Part shown: positions 7,236-15,951 of the stretch, piece by piece
Position numbering within the stretch: position 1 is the stretch's first letter
Layout of the letters: the number at the start of each line of letters is the position of its first letter
NCBI GenBank assembly: GCA_964592125.1
Contig: CAZQBV010000015.1
Span: forward strand, 1 to 38,746
Source of the DNA: UBA5399 sp964592125
GTDB lineage: Bacteria; Bacillota; Clostridia; Christensenellales; Christensenellaceae
Direction of reading: 5' to 3'
Length of the DNA stretch: 38,746 nt
Made by a program: the position numbers and the translations under genes
The notes under the pieces: model-generated
Databases searched by the model: none
Told to the model about the DNA's origin: nothing
Seen by the model: only the letters and a program-made list of their open reading frames with translations

Positions 7236-9407
7236 ATGATTACTTTAAATGAGAAACAACAGCAGGCTGTAGACAAAACAGAGGGTGCTGTACTGGTTTT
7301 GGCGGGTGCGGGAAGCGGCAAAACACGCGTTCTGACACAGCGTGTTGCGCATTTGTTGAATAGTGGCAAAGCGCGACCGTGGGAAATACTGGCCATCACC
7401 TTTACAAACAAAGCTGCGGCTGAAATGCGCGAACGCATAGAGGACGTGGTGGAGTTTGATATTAGGGATATGTGGGTGAGTACCTTCCATGCAATGTGCG
7501 TGCGCATGCTGCGCCGCTATGCGGATAGGATTGGCTATTCTTCCAATTTTTTGATTTATGACACGATGGATACACTGCGTGTGATAAAGAACATACTGGA
7601 TGAACTGGGGCTGAAGGACGATAAAGCCTATGGCGAAAGATATATACGCAATTTAATTAGCAAATATAAAAACGATGATTCCAAGATGAGCTTTGCAGAC
7701 TATGTGAAGGAAATAAACCCTGTGGTAGAGGATTTTGCGCAGGATATTTTTGATCGTTTTCAAGCACAGCTAAAGCGGCAAAACGCTATGGATTTTGATG
7801 ACTTGCTGCTGAATACGCTGGCCATGTTGCAAAGCGACAGCGAAGCGCGTGAGTATTACCAAACTAAGTTTAAATATGTGATGGTGGATGAATACCAAGA
7901 TACCAATATGACGCAGTATAGCTTGGTGAAAATACTGGCAGAGGGGCATGGAAACCTTTTTGTGGTGGGGGATGACGACCAGTCTATTTATGCGTTCCGT
8001 GGAGCCAACATTCGTAATATTCTGGAATTTGAAAAGGATTTTCCCGGTGCGGTGACCATTCGGTTGGAGCAAAATTATCGCTCGGACAAAAAAATACTGG
8101 ATGTGGCCAATTGCATTATTCAAAACAATGAGGGCAGAAAGGGCAAAACGCTGTGGAGCGAGATTGAGGATGGCATAAAGCCCTGCCTGTACAGTGCGCA
8201 AAACGATGGCGACGAAGCGGCCTGTATTGCGAGGAATATACAACAAATTACACAGCAAGGCACATCGTTTTCGGATATTGCGGTGTTGTATCGCATGCAC
8301 ACATTATCCCGCATACTGGAAGAAAAGCTGCGTATGTATGCCATTCCCTATCGGGTGTATGGCGGGCAAAGCTTCTATGAGCGCAAAGAAATAAAAGATA
8401 TTGTGGCCTACCTAAACTTAATTGCAAACCCAGCTGCGGATATTCACCTGCTGCGGGTAATAAATGTGCCCAAGCGTGGCATTGGCGATGCTAAAATTAC
8501 AATGCTTCGTGAACTTGCCGCAGGCAATAACATGTCGTTGATGGATGTGATACAAAATGCCGAGCAGCTAATTGCGGATAAGGCAATGAAAAAAAAGGCT
8601 CAGGAATTTGCAGCGATACACAGTGCAATTAGCCAAGACTATGAAACACTGACCGTGCATGAGATTATAGAACGCGCCTATGAGAAAACGGGCTATAAGC
8701 GCATGCTGGAAGAAGAGGGCACGCCGGAAGCGCAAATGCGCATGGAAAACGTGGAAGAACTGATAAACTCCTCTTATGAATACGAGGAGAAGGAAGAAGC
8801 AAGTTTTGAGGGATTTCTGCAGAATATTACGCTGATTACGGATTTGGATAGCATGGACGAGCAGGATGGTGTGACACTGATGACGATGCATGCCGCCAAG
8901 GGGCTGGAATATGACGTGGTTTACGTTGCGGGGATGGACGAGAATATATTTCCATCGCAGCGAGCGATAGACGAGGATAGCATAGAAGAAGAGCGTAGGC
9001 TGTGCTATGTTGCGGTGACGCGTGCAAAGAAAAAATTATTCTTGCTGCATGCCCATATGCGTTCGTTGTATGGAAGGTTGCAACCGTCCAAGCGCTCTCG
9101 CTTTTTAGATGAAGTGAAATCCGAATTTTTAAATGACATTAGCCCAATACCAAAGGCAACAGCAGCACAAAGCAACGAGAAAAAGAAATTTTTCTCTGGT
9201 GGAATGCGTACAGAAAAAATTAAGCCGCAAAAAGTTTCGGGTGATTTTGGTGTGGGAACAGTGGTGGCACACAAAATGTTTGGGCAGGGCGAAATAAAAA
9301 CCATTGCGGGCGATGGTGATGCACGTGTGGCAACTGTGAATTTTGATAAAGTGGGGCAGAAAAAAATGTTTTTGGCCTTTGCGGCATTGGAAATAGTAGA
9401 GGATTGA
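7236..9407 (+). CDS. pcrA: PcrA/UvrD-type ATP-dependent DNA helicase
   Basis: The 723-residue superfamily 1A 3'-5' helicase has the length of PcrA. It acts in repair, in rolling-circle replication and in clearing RecA or RNA polymerase from DNA. All motifs are in order: Q-motif LNEKQQQAV at the N-terminus, Walker A GAGSGKTR near residue 24, TFTNKAAAEMRER, Walker B VDEYQDTN, DDDQSIYAFRGA, LEQNYRS, TMHAAKGLEYDVVYVAGMDENIFP, and CYVAVTRAKKKL near 600. The C-terminus FGVGTVVAHKMFGQGEI is the Tudor-like fold that contacts RNA polymerase in Bacillus PcrA. An in-frame TGA immediately before ATG 7236 fixes the start. ligA begins 5 bases after the stop, the usual pcrA-ligA pairing. Confidence 0.96.
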   Translation: MITLNEKQQQAVDKTEGAVLVLAGAGSGKTRVLTQRVAHLLNSGKARPWEILAITFTNKAAAEMRERIEDVVEFDIRDMWVSTFHAMCVRMLRRYADRIGYSSNFLIYDTMDTLRVIKNILDELGLKDDKAYGERYIRNLISKYKNDDSKMSFADYVKEINPVVEDFAQDIFDRFQAQLKRQNAMDFDDLLLNTLAMLQSDSEAREYYQTKFKYVMVDEYQDTNMTQYSLVKILAEGHGNLFVVGDDDQSIYAFRGANIRNILEFEKDFPGAVTIRLEQNYRSDKKILDVANCIIQNNEGRKGKTLWSEIEDGIKPCLYSAQNDGDEAACIARNIQQITQQGTSFSDIAVLYRMHTLSRILEEKLRMYAIPYRVYGGQSFYERKEIKDIVAYLNLIANPAADIHLLRVINVPKRGIGDAKITMLRELAAGNNMSLMDVIQNAEQLIADKAMKKKAQEFAAIHSAISQDYETLTVHEIIERAYEKTGYKRMLEEEGTPEAQMRMENVEELINSSYEYEEKEEASFEGFLQNITLITDLDSMDEQDGVTLMTMHAAKGLEYDVVYVAGMDENIFPSQRAIDEDSIEEERRLCYVAVTRAKKKLFLLHAHMRSLYGRLQPSKRSRFLDEVKSEFLNDISPIPKATAAQSNEKKKFFSGGMRTEKIKPQKVSGDFGVGTVVAHKMFGQGEIKTIAGDGDARVATVNFDKVGQKKMFLAFAALEIVED

Positions 9408-9411
9408 GCTG

Positions 9412-11373
9412 GTGAAAATGCGTGAATTGGTAGACCAGCTAAATGAGTATGCCTACCGCTACTACGTGTTGGATGAACCGTTGGTTTCGGATGCGGAGTA
9501 TGACAGGCTGTATGATGAACTGGTGGCACTGGAAAAGCAAACGGGAGAAGTGCTGGCGGACTCGCCCACGCGTCGTGTGGGTGGAGCACTGCTGGATGGC
9601 TTTGAAAAGCACCGCCATTTGGCACCGCTGTGGAGCCTAGACAAGGCGCAAAACATGGGTGAACTGCTGGCATGGAAAGACCGGGTGGAAAAAAACATTG
9701 CGGCACTGGGGTTGCCTCCTGCCCAATATTCGCTGGAATATAAATTTGATGGACTGACCATTAATCTAACCTACGATGGTGGTTTTCTGGTGGGTGCGGC
9801 AACACGCGGAGATGGTTTTGTAGGCGAAAATATATTGGAGCAGGTGCGTACCATACGATCTGTTCCGCTGAAAATAGAATTTTCTGGGCGTATGGAAGTG
9901 CAGGGCGAAGCCATTATGCGGTTGTCTGTACTGGAGGCATACAACGAAACAGCCACAGAACCACTGAAAAACGCTCGCAATGCTGCTGCGGGCGCATTGC
10001 GGAATTTGGATCCATCGGTTACGGCAAAACGGCGTTTGGACGCCTTTTTTTATAATGTGGGATATATAGAGGGCAAGACATTTGATAATCAACTGCAAAT
10101 GATTGCTTTTTTGCGGGAGAATGCCTTTCATGTAAGCCGATACGAGAATGTGTTTTGTGACATAGATGAAGTGAAAGCGGCCATAGACAAGGTGGAAATG
10201 AAGCGTGATACACTGGACTACCTGATAGACGGTATGGTGGTGAAAATAAGCGATTTTGCCACGCGTGATGCATTGGGATATACACAAAAATTTCCGCGTT
10301 GGGCAGTTGCTTTTAAGTTTGCGGCGCAGGAAGCAACAACGGTGGTAGAGAATGTGATTTGGGATGTGGGTCGCAGCGGAAAGCTGACCCCCACGGCTGT
10401 ATTGGAAGCGGTGGATATAGCGGGCGTAACCGTGCGTCGTGCCACATTGAATAACTATGAAGATATAGTGCGTAAGGATGTGAAACTGGGCTCGCGCGTG
10501 TTCATACGCCGCTCGGGTGATGTGATTCCCGAAATATTGGGCGCTGTGCCAGAGCAGGACGGTGTGCTGACTACAATAGAAAAACCCACGCATTGCCCAG
10601 CCTGTGGCACCAAGCTGGTGGACGTGGGTCCCAATGTGTTTTGTGTCAACTCGCTTTCGTGCAGGCCGCAGCTGGTGTCTCGTATGGTACACTTTGCCTC
10701 GCGGGAGGCTATGGATATAGAAAATTTGAGTGAAAAGACCATACTGCTGATTTTTGACAAACTGGACATACGCGATATTGCAGGCATTTATACATTGACA
10801 AGTGAGCAGCTGCTTTTGCAGGAGGGATTTCAGGAAAAACGCACGCAAAAAATTCTTGCTTCCATAGAAAAGAGCAAACATCCGCCTTTGGCAAACTTTA
10901 TTTATGCATTGGGAATTTCCAATGTTGGAAAGAAAACAGCCAAGGATTTGGCAAGACAGTTTCATTCTTATGAAGGGATAAAGGCGGCAAGCTACGAAGA
11001 ACTGGTGGCCATTCGTGATATTGGCGAGGTGGTGGCACGGGAAATTATAGATTTTTTTCAAACACCGGCATACCTAAAAGTTTTGGATGAGCTGTTTGCT
11101 GCAGGTGTGGTGCCGCAGCAGGAAGAAGCCACTCGGCAAGGCGGTGTGCTGGAGGGCAAAACCTTTGTGCTGACGGGCACGCTGGAGCACTATACGCGCA
11201 AACAGGTACAGAAAATGATAGAGGACAGAGGCGGCAGGGTGAGCACGTCGGTTTCTGCAAAAACAGATTATGTATTGGCAGGGGAATCTGCTGGAAGCAA
11301 ACTGAAAAAGGCAAATGAACTGGGTGTTACAGTGCTGGACGAAGCGGCATTTGATAAGCTGGCCGGTTTGTGA
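9412..11373 (+). CDS. ligA: LigA, NAD-dependent DNA ligase
   Basis: The 653-residue protein joins nicks in replication and repair using NAD. Domains in order: Ia NMN-binding region (YRYYVLDEPLVSDAEYDRLYDEL), adenylation domain with the nucleophile K111 in LEYKFDGL and TRGDG-V-GE, OB fold, a four-cysteine zinc finger (CPAC...FC...SC, near residues 395-420), helix-hairpin-helix repeats, and a C-terminal BRCT domain (LEGKTFVLTGTL onward). The nucleophile motif reads KFDG where most members have K(I/V/L)DG. The GTG at 9412 fits AGAGGA (9398-9403) at 8 bases better than the ATG two codons later. A strong terminator follows the gene. Confidence 0.96.
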   Translation: MKMRELVDQLNEYAYRYYVLDEPLVSDAEYDRLYDELVALEKQTGEVLADSPTRRVGGALLDGFEKHRHLAPLWSLDKAQNMGELLAWKDRVEKNIAALGLPPAQYSLEYKFDGLTINLTYDGGFLVGAATRGDGFVGENILEQVRTIRSVPLKIEFSGRMEVQGEAIMRLSVLEAYNETATEPLKNARNAAAGALRNLDPSVTAKRRLDAFFYNVGYIEGKTFDNQLQMIAFLRENAFHVSRYENVFCDIDEVKAAIDKVEMKRDTLDYLIDGMVVKISDFATRDALGYTQKFPRWAVAFKFAAQEATTVVENVIWDVGRSGKLTPTAVLEAVDIAGVTVRRATLNNYEDIVRKDVKLGSRVFIRRSGDVIPEILGAVPEQDGVLTTIEKPTHCPACGTKLVDVGPNVFCVNSLSCRPQLVSRMVHFASREAMDIENLSEKTILLIFDKLDIRDIAGIYTLTSEQLLLQEGFQEKRTQKILASIEKSKHPPLANFIYALGISNVGKKTAKDLARQFHSYEGIKAASYEELVAIRDIGEVVAREIIDFFQTPAYLKVLDELFAAGVVPQQEEATRQGGVLEGKTFVLTGTLEHYTRKQVQKMIEDRGGRVSTSVSAKTDYVLAGESAGSKLKKANELGVTVLDEAAFDKLAGL

Positions 11374-11390
11374 AGCCGAATTTGAAAGAT

Positions 11391-11427
11391 GAAGCTGCCG
11401 TTTGTAAGGAAAATGGCAGCTTTTTTG
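11391..11427 (+). terminator. Rho-independent terminator after ligA
   Basis: AAGCTGCC (11392-11399) pairs perfectly with GGCAGCTT (11415-11422), with flanking G-U pairs, and six T occupy 11421-11426. It lies 18 bases past the ligA stop and ends the pcrA-ligA unit. Confidence 0.9.
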
Positions 11428-11456
11428 CGTTAATGCCTTTTTATAGCATTTTTTTG

Positions 11457-11485
11457 TTCACGAAATGAGTAAAGCGTGCTATACT
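11457..11485 (+). promoter_or_regulatory. Promoter of gatCAB operon
   Basis: TTCACG (11457-11462), a 17-base spacer and TATACT (11480-11485), with a TG-C extension at 11477-11479. It stands between the ligA terminator and gatC. Confidence 0.55.
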
Positions 11486-11580
11486 AATTATTTGAATAAG
11501 TATATAGGCGCTAGAAGTGGCAATAGCCCAAATGATAGCTGAAACAGTACAATACAACTACGATAAAAGGAAGTGAAACA

Positions 11581-11868
11581 ATGCGGGTGACACTTGAAGA
11601 TGTAAAGAGAATAGCCTCGCTTTCCATGCTGAAGCTGGATGATGAGAAGGCAGGTAAGTTGCAACAGGATTTGGATGATATTCTAGCCCATGCGGAGCGG
11701 TTGAACGAGCTGAATACGGAAGGCGTGGAGCCTACCACCTATATTTTGCCGCAACAAAATGTGCAGCGTGAAGATAGGCAAGGCGAGGTTTGGGACAGAG
11801 CCAAGCTGCTGTGCAACGCGCCGGAACAGGAAGATGGTTGCTTTGTAGTGCCTCAGGTGGTGGACTGA
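11581..11868 (+). CDS. gatC: GatC, Asp/Glu-tRNA amidotransferase subunit C
   Basis: The 95-residue protein is the small structural subunit that clamps GatA and GatB of the tRNA-dependent amidotransferase. Typical family sequence is visible: an N-terminal helical region beginning RVTLEDVKRIASLSMLKL, a middle ...GVEPTTYILP segment, and the C-terminal region ending in FVVPQVVD. ATG 11581 has AAAGGAAG (11566-11573) 7 bases upstream. It begins the gatC-gatA-gatB order standard in Bacillota and is driven by the promoter at 11457-11485. Confidence 0.95.
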   Translation: MRVTLEDVKRIASLSMLKLDDEKAGKLQQDLDDILAHAERLNELNTEGVEPTTYILPQQNVQREDRQGEVWDRAKLLCNAPEQEDGCFVVPQVVD

Positions 11869-11944
11869 CAAACAGCTGGATTGATGTAGCATACTGTGCA
11901 GAATATAACGTGTGGCTATAAGAGCGGAAAATGAGGGAACATAC

Positions 11945-13396
11945 ATGCTGAACCAATTGACAATAAAAGAAGCAAGTGAAAAACTGGAGAAGAAAGAGAT
12001 ATCCTCGGTAGAGTTAACCGAGAATTGCCTTGCCAGAATAGATGAAGTGGAGCCAAAGATAAATGCGTTGGTAACAAAACTGCATGAAACGGCAATGGAC
12101 AAGGCAAGATCAGTGGACGAGAAACGCGCAAAGGGTGAAAAACTGGGCAAGCTTGCGGGCATTCCCGGTGTGATAAAAGATTGCATTTGCACAAAAGGTG
12201 TGCTAACTACGGCATCCTCCAAAATGCTGTACAATTACAAACCCATATTTAACGCAACGGTAGTGGAAAAGCTGGAGGCGGAAGATTTTGTGATGGTGGG
12301 CAAAGCCAATATGGATGCTTTTGCCATGGGATCCTCTACTGAAACCTCTCACTTTGGCAGAACGCAAAACCCTTGGGACTTAGAACGCGTGCCCGGTGGT
12401 TCTTCGGGCGGCAGCGCTGCCAGCCTTGCTTGCGATCAAGCTATTTTTGCGTTGGGGTCGGACACGGGCGGCTCTGTACGGCAGCCTGCGGCGTTTTGTG
12501 GTGTGGTTGGCATGAAGCCGACCTATGGTACGGTTTCGCGCTATGGCCTGATGGCATTTGCTTCCTCTTTGGATCAAATTGGCCCATTGACAAAGAATGT
12601 GGAAGATGCTGCATTTTTGTTTAATATTATTTCTGGAAATGATAAAAAAGACACCACTTCGGCAATTATGGAATATCCGCAATATGGCGTAGATATGAAA
12701 CAGGATATCAAAGGCCTAAGGGTAGGCCTGCCAAAGGAATATTTGGAGCAAGAGATATCGCCGGCGGTAAGAAAGGCATTGGAAGACGCGGTGCGCTATT
12801 TTGAAGAAATGGGAGCCGTTGTGGAAGAAACCACACTGCCTACTTTCGACTATGCGCTTTCTGCATACTACGTAATTGCCTCGGCAGAGGTGGCCTCCAA
12901 CCTAGCCCGTTTTGACGGCATACGCTATGGATACCGTGCCGAGGGCTACGAAAACTGGAAAGACATGTATAAAAAAACGCGTTCCGAAGGCTTTGGGGAC
13001 GAGGAAAAACGCAGGATTATGCTGGGCAACTATGTGTTGAGCTCTGGCTACTATGATGCCTATTATCTAAAGGCGTTGAAAGTGCGTACCCTAATAAAAA
13101 AAGATTTTGAAGGCCTATTCGAAAAATACGATGTTTTGCTATCGCCCACTACCATAGCCGAAGCGTTTCGTTTTGGAGAAATTGCTCGGCCGATTGATAT
13201 GTATGCAATGGATTTGTTTACCGTGCCTGTAAACATTGCGGGCATGACGGCGATGTCTCTACCAGCGGGCTTGGGAGAAAACGGAATGCCTGTGAGTGTG
13301 CAAATTATTGCAAAGGCGTTTGACGAAAACACGATGCTGCGTGCTGCCTATAACCTAGAGCAGGCGCTGGGCTTTAATGCAAAACCGAACCTGTGA
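11945..13396 (+). CDS. gatA: GatA, Asp/Glu-tRNA amidotransferase subunit A (amidase)
   Basis: GatA releases ammonia from glutamine for transamidation of Glu-tRNA(Gln) or Asp-tRNA(Asn). The amidase-signature Ser-cisSer-Lys triad is intact: K78 in GIPGVIKD, S153 in GGSSGGSAAS and S177 in SDTGGSVRQP. These positions are one residue off the numbering known for the Staphylococcus aureus enzyme. Length from ATG 11945 is 483 residues, normal for the family. That ATG is 6 bases after GAGGGA (11933-11938); a GTG at 11912 would add 11 residues without a ribosome site, so I rejected it. gatB follows after 10 bases. Confidence 0.96.
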   Translation: MLNQLTIKEASEKLEKKEISSVELTENCLARIDEVEPKINALVTKLHETAMDKARSVDEKRAKGEKLGKLAGIPGVIKDCICTKGVLTTASSKMLYNYKPIFNATVVEKLEAEDFVMVGKANMDAFAMGSSTETSHFGRTQNPWDLERVPGGSSGGSAASLACDQAIFALGSDTGGSVRQPAAFCGVVGMKPTYGTVSRYGLMAFASSLDQIGPLTKNVEDAAFLFNIISGNDKKDTTSAIMEYPQYGVDMKQDIKGLRVGLPKEYLEQEISPAVRKALEDAVRYFEEMGAVVEETTLPTFDYALSAYYVIASAEVASNLARFDGIRYGYRAEGYENWKDMYKKTRSEGFGDEEKRRIMLGNYVLSSGYYDAYYLKALKVRTLIKKDFEGLFEKYDVLLSPTTIAEAFRFGEIARPIDMYAMDLFTVPVNIAGMTAMSLPAGLGENGMPVSVQIIAKAFDENTMLRAAYNLEQALGFNAKPNL

Positions 13397-13406
13397 GGAC
13401 TGATAG

Positions 13407-14831
13407 ATGAAATATGAAACTGTAATTGGGCTGGAAGTCCATGTGGAAATGGCAACCAATACAAAGATATTTTGTGGTTGCAAAAATGAATTTGGTTCTG
13501 ATCCGAATACCAATGTGTGTCCGGTGTGTCTTTCCATGCCGGGAACATTGCCTGTGCTGAATGAACAGGTGGTGGAATACGGTGTGCGTGCCGGGCTGGC
13601 GCTGGGATGCCACATACCCAACTATTCTAAAATGGATAGGAAGGGATATTATTACCCCGATAATTCAAAAGCATACCAGATTTCGCAATTCGACTTTCCG
13701 CTGTGCGCCAAAGGTGAAGTGGAAATTGAGACGGAAGCGGGGCTTTACACCATTGGTATTACGCGCATTCACATAGAGGAAGATGCGGGAAAGCTGCTGC
13801 ACGATGGCGGCACCAGCCTAGTGGATTATAACCGAGGTGGGGTTCCACTGATGGAAATAGTAACCGAGCCGGATTTTCGCAATGCGGATCAAGTGCGTGC
13901 CTTTTTGGATACGGTGAAGGCAAATATGGAATACATTGGCGTTTCGGACTGCAAAATGGAAGAAGGATCGCTACGCTGTGATATCAATATATCCATACGG
14001 CCGGAAGGCACAACAAAATTGGGAACGCGTACTGAGCTGAAAAACATAAACAGCTTTTCCTCTGCGGGAAGAGCCATTGCCTATGAAGTGAAAAGGCACA
14101 TAGAAGTGCTGGAAGACGGCGGAGAGATTGTGCAGGAAACACGCCGTTGGGATGATGTGAAAGGCCAAACCTATTCCATGCGCGACAAAGAAGAGGCGCA
14201 CGACTACCGCTACTTCCCAGACCCAGATTTGGTGCCGATTTACCTTTCCGATGAGCGGATAGAGGGCATACGCAAGAGCCTGCCGGAATTGCCAGCAGCT
14301 AAAAGAATACGATATGTGGAGCAGTTTGACCTGCCTGAATACGATGCCAATGTGCTGACTATGTCCAAATATACAGCGCAATTTTTTGAGGAATGCGTGG
14401 CGCTTTACAATGAACCGAAGGCAATTAGCAACTACATTATGGTGGTGCTGGCTGCGCTGATGAATGAAAAAGGCATAGAGCCAAAGAACAACCCGGTAAC
14501 GGCCAAAGGCCTAACGGATGTGCTGCGCATGATAAACGATGGTACGGTAAATTCCAGCGTGGGCAAGCAGGTATTTGAGGAAATGTTCCGCACCGGAAAA
14601 GAGCCAATGGCAATTGTGGAAGAAAAAGGCCTAAAGCAGATTCATGATACAGATGAAATATTGCTATTGGTGCAGAAAATAGTGCAGGAAAACCCAAAAC
14701 CGGTTGCAGACTACAAGAGTGGCAACCAAAAGGCAATGACCTTTTTTGTGGGACAAGTGATGAAAGCCACGAAGGGCAAGGCCAACCCAACAACAGTAAA
14801 TGAACTGGTGAAGGCGGAGCTGGAAAAGTGA
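13407..14831 (+). CDS. gatB: GatB, Asp/Glu-tRNA amidotransferase subunit B
   Basis: The 474-residue GatB carries the kinase/transamidase cradle that activates the tRNA-bound Glu or Asp and the C-terminal tRNA-binding tail domain. Family hallmarks: VIGLEVHVEMATNTKIFCGC at the N-terminus, CPVCLSMPGTLPVLN, DRKGYYYPDNSKAYQISQ, RIHIEEDAGKLLHD, DYNRGGVPLMEIVTEPD and KNINSF. The C-terminal YqeY-like part ends GQVMKATKGKANP. ATG 13407 follows GAGGA (13395-13399) at 7 bases. The end overlaps the next start by four bases (GTGA). Confidence 0.97.
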   Translation: MKYETVIGLEVHVEMATNTKIFCGCKNEFGSDPNTNVCPVCLSMPGTLPVLNEQVVEYGVRAGLALGCHIPNYSKMDRKGYYYPDNSKAYQISQFDFPLCAKGEVEIETEAGLYTIGITRIHIEEDAGKLLHDGGTSLVDYNRGGVPLMEIVTEPDFRNADQVRAFLDTVKANMEYIGVSDCKMEEGSLRCDINISIRPEGTTKLGTRTELKNINSFSSAGRAIAYEVKRHIEVLEDGGEIVQETRRWDDVKGQTYSMRDKEEAHDYRYFPDPDLVPIYLSDERIEGIRKSLPELPAAKRIRYVEQFDLPEYDANVLTMSKYTAQFFEECVALYNEPKAISNYIMVVLAALMNEKGIEPKNNPVTAKGLTDVLRMINDGTVNSSVGKQVFEEMFRTGKEPMAIVEEKGLKQIHDTDEILLLVQKIVQENPKPVADYKSGNQKAMTFFVGQVMKATKGKANPTTVNELVKAELEK

Positions 14832-15820
14832 AACAGGGAAAGCTTTCCAACCTTCAATTGAATGAATTGATACTGAGCAAACTAACCCCGCACAACGATG
14901 AAACTTTGCTGGGGGCAGGTGTGGGAGAAGACTGCTGTGCGGTGGATTTGGGCGATATTTGTGTGGTGTCTACCGACCCGATTACCGCAGCCACTGCCAA
15001 TGTGGGCAGCTTGGCCATACACATCAATGCAAATGACATAGCCTCTGCAGGGGCGGTGCCTGTGGCGGCGTTGGTAACCATACTGATACCTGTGGATGCA
15101 AAGAAGAGCCAACTGGACGATATGATGCAGCAACTGACGCAAACGGCAAGTGCGCTGCACATTGATATTATTGGTGGGCATACCGAGGTGACGGAAAGTG
15201 TAAATCGCATTGTAGTATCGGTAACTATGATAGGCAAGCCGGCAGTAAAGGGCAAAGTGTTTAGAACCTGTGATATGCGCGTGGGTGACGACATTGTGAT
15301 GACCAAATATGCAGGTATGGAGGGCACGGCAATTATTGCCGAGGACATAGCAACCGATGTAAAAGGTCTTTTGGATGCCGAGGATATAAGGCAAACAGAG
15401 TATATAAAACAATCGCTAAGTGTGGTGCAAGAAGGCATTGCCGCGGCAAAGTTTGATGGGGTTTCGGCTATGCACGACATTACCGAGGGCGGTGTAAAAG
15501 GTGCAATTGGGGAAATGTGTGAAGCGGCCGGTGTAGGCGCTGAAGTAGATTTTGGTTTGCTTCCTGTTTTGGAGATTACAAGCAAGCTATGCGAGCAGTA
15601 TGGACTGGATGTGACAGGGCTGATTTCCAGCGGAAGTATGCTGATTGCTGTGCAGGATGGAACTGCATTGGTAGAACATCTGGCAGAGCTGGGCATTCCC
15701 GCAAAGGTTGTTGGCAGGGTAACGAAGGATAGGCTGATAGATACATCAACTGGGAAGCGCTTTGATATGCCCGAACGAGATGAGCTGTATAAGGCTTTGG
15801 AGCAAAAGCGTGCCAAATAG
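14828..15820 (+). CDS. AIR synthase-related / HypE-like ATP-binding protein
   Basis: The 330-residue protein has the two-domain AIR synthase fold (PurM, HypE, ThiL, SelD). An N-terminal ATP-binding half has GAGVGEDCCAVDLGD, STDPITA and INANDIASAGAVPVAALVTILIP. A C-terminal half has DIVMTKYAGMEGTAIIAED, MHDITEGGVKGAIGEMCEAAGVGAEV, and LISSGSMLIAV near 265. It lacks the C-terminal Cys tail that accepts the carbamoyl group in true HypE, since it ends in ...LEQKRAK. No [NiFe] hydrogenase genes are nearby. The GTG start overlaps the gatB stop, so it is translated with the amidotransferase. The substrate is unknown; an ATP-dependent activation of a small molecule or cofactor is the most that can be inferred. 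Confidence 0.85.
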   Translation: MKQGKLSNLQLNELILSKLTPHNDETLLGAGVGEDCCAVDLGDICVVSTDPITAATANVGSLAIHINANDIASAGAVPVAALVTILIPVDAKKSQLDDMMQQLTQTASALHIDIIGGHTEVTESVNRIVVSVTMIGKPAVKGKVFRTCDMRVGDDIVMTKYAGMEGTAIIAEDIATDVKGLLDAEDIRQTEYIKQSLSVVQEGIAAAKFDGVSAMHDITEGGVKGAIGEMCEAAGVGAEVDFGLLPVLEITSKLCEQYGLDVTGLISSGSMLIAVQDGTALVEHLAELGIPAKVVGRVTKDRLIDTSTGKRFDMPERDELYKALEQKRAK

Positions 15821-15841
15821 CAAAGCTGTGGTTTTGGAGGT

Positions 15842-15870
15842 TTGTTCTGTAAGGCCAATTGTGATATAAT
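15842..15870 (+). promoter_or_regulatory. Promoter of the yicC-rlmN operon
   Basis: TTGTTC (15842-15847), a 17-base spacer and TATAAT (15865-15870) with TG-A extension (15862-15864). It heads the long housekeeping operon, and the leader would be about 75 bases. Confidence 0.65.
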
Positions 15871-15951
15871 TTAATATTACCGAATACATTTGACTATAGT
15901 GGAAAATTTGTAAGATTCCGCAATATGGTATGGGGAAAGAGGTAGCTGCTA

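Noticed and set aside
14828..15820. Calling this gene thiL (thiamine-phosphate kinase) or true hypE
   Set aside because: It lacks the ThiL signature around the thiamine phosphate and the HypE C-terminal cysteine; only the AIR synthase superfamily is supported.
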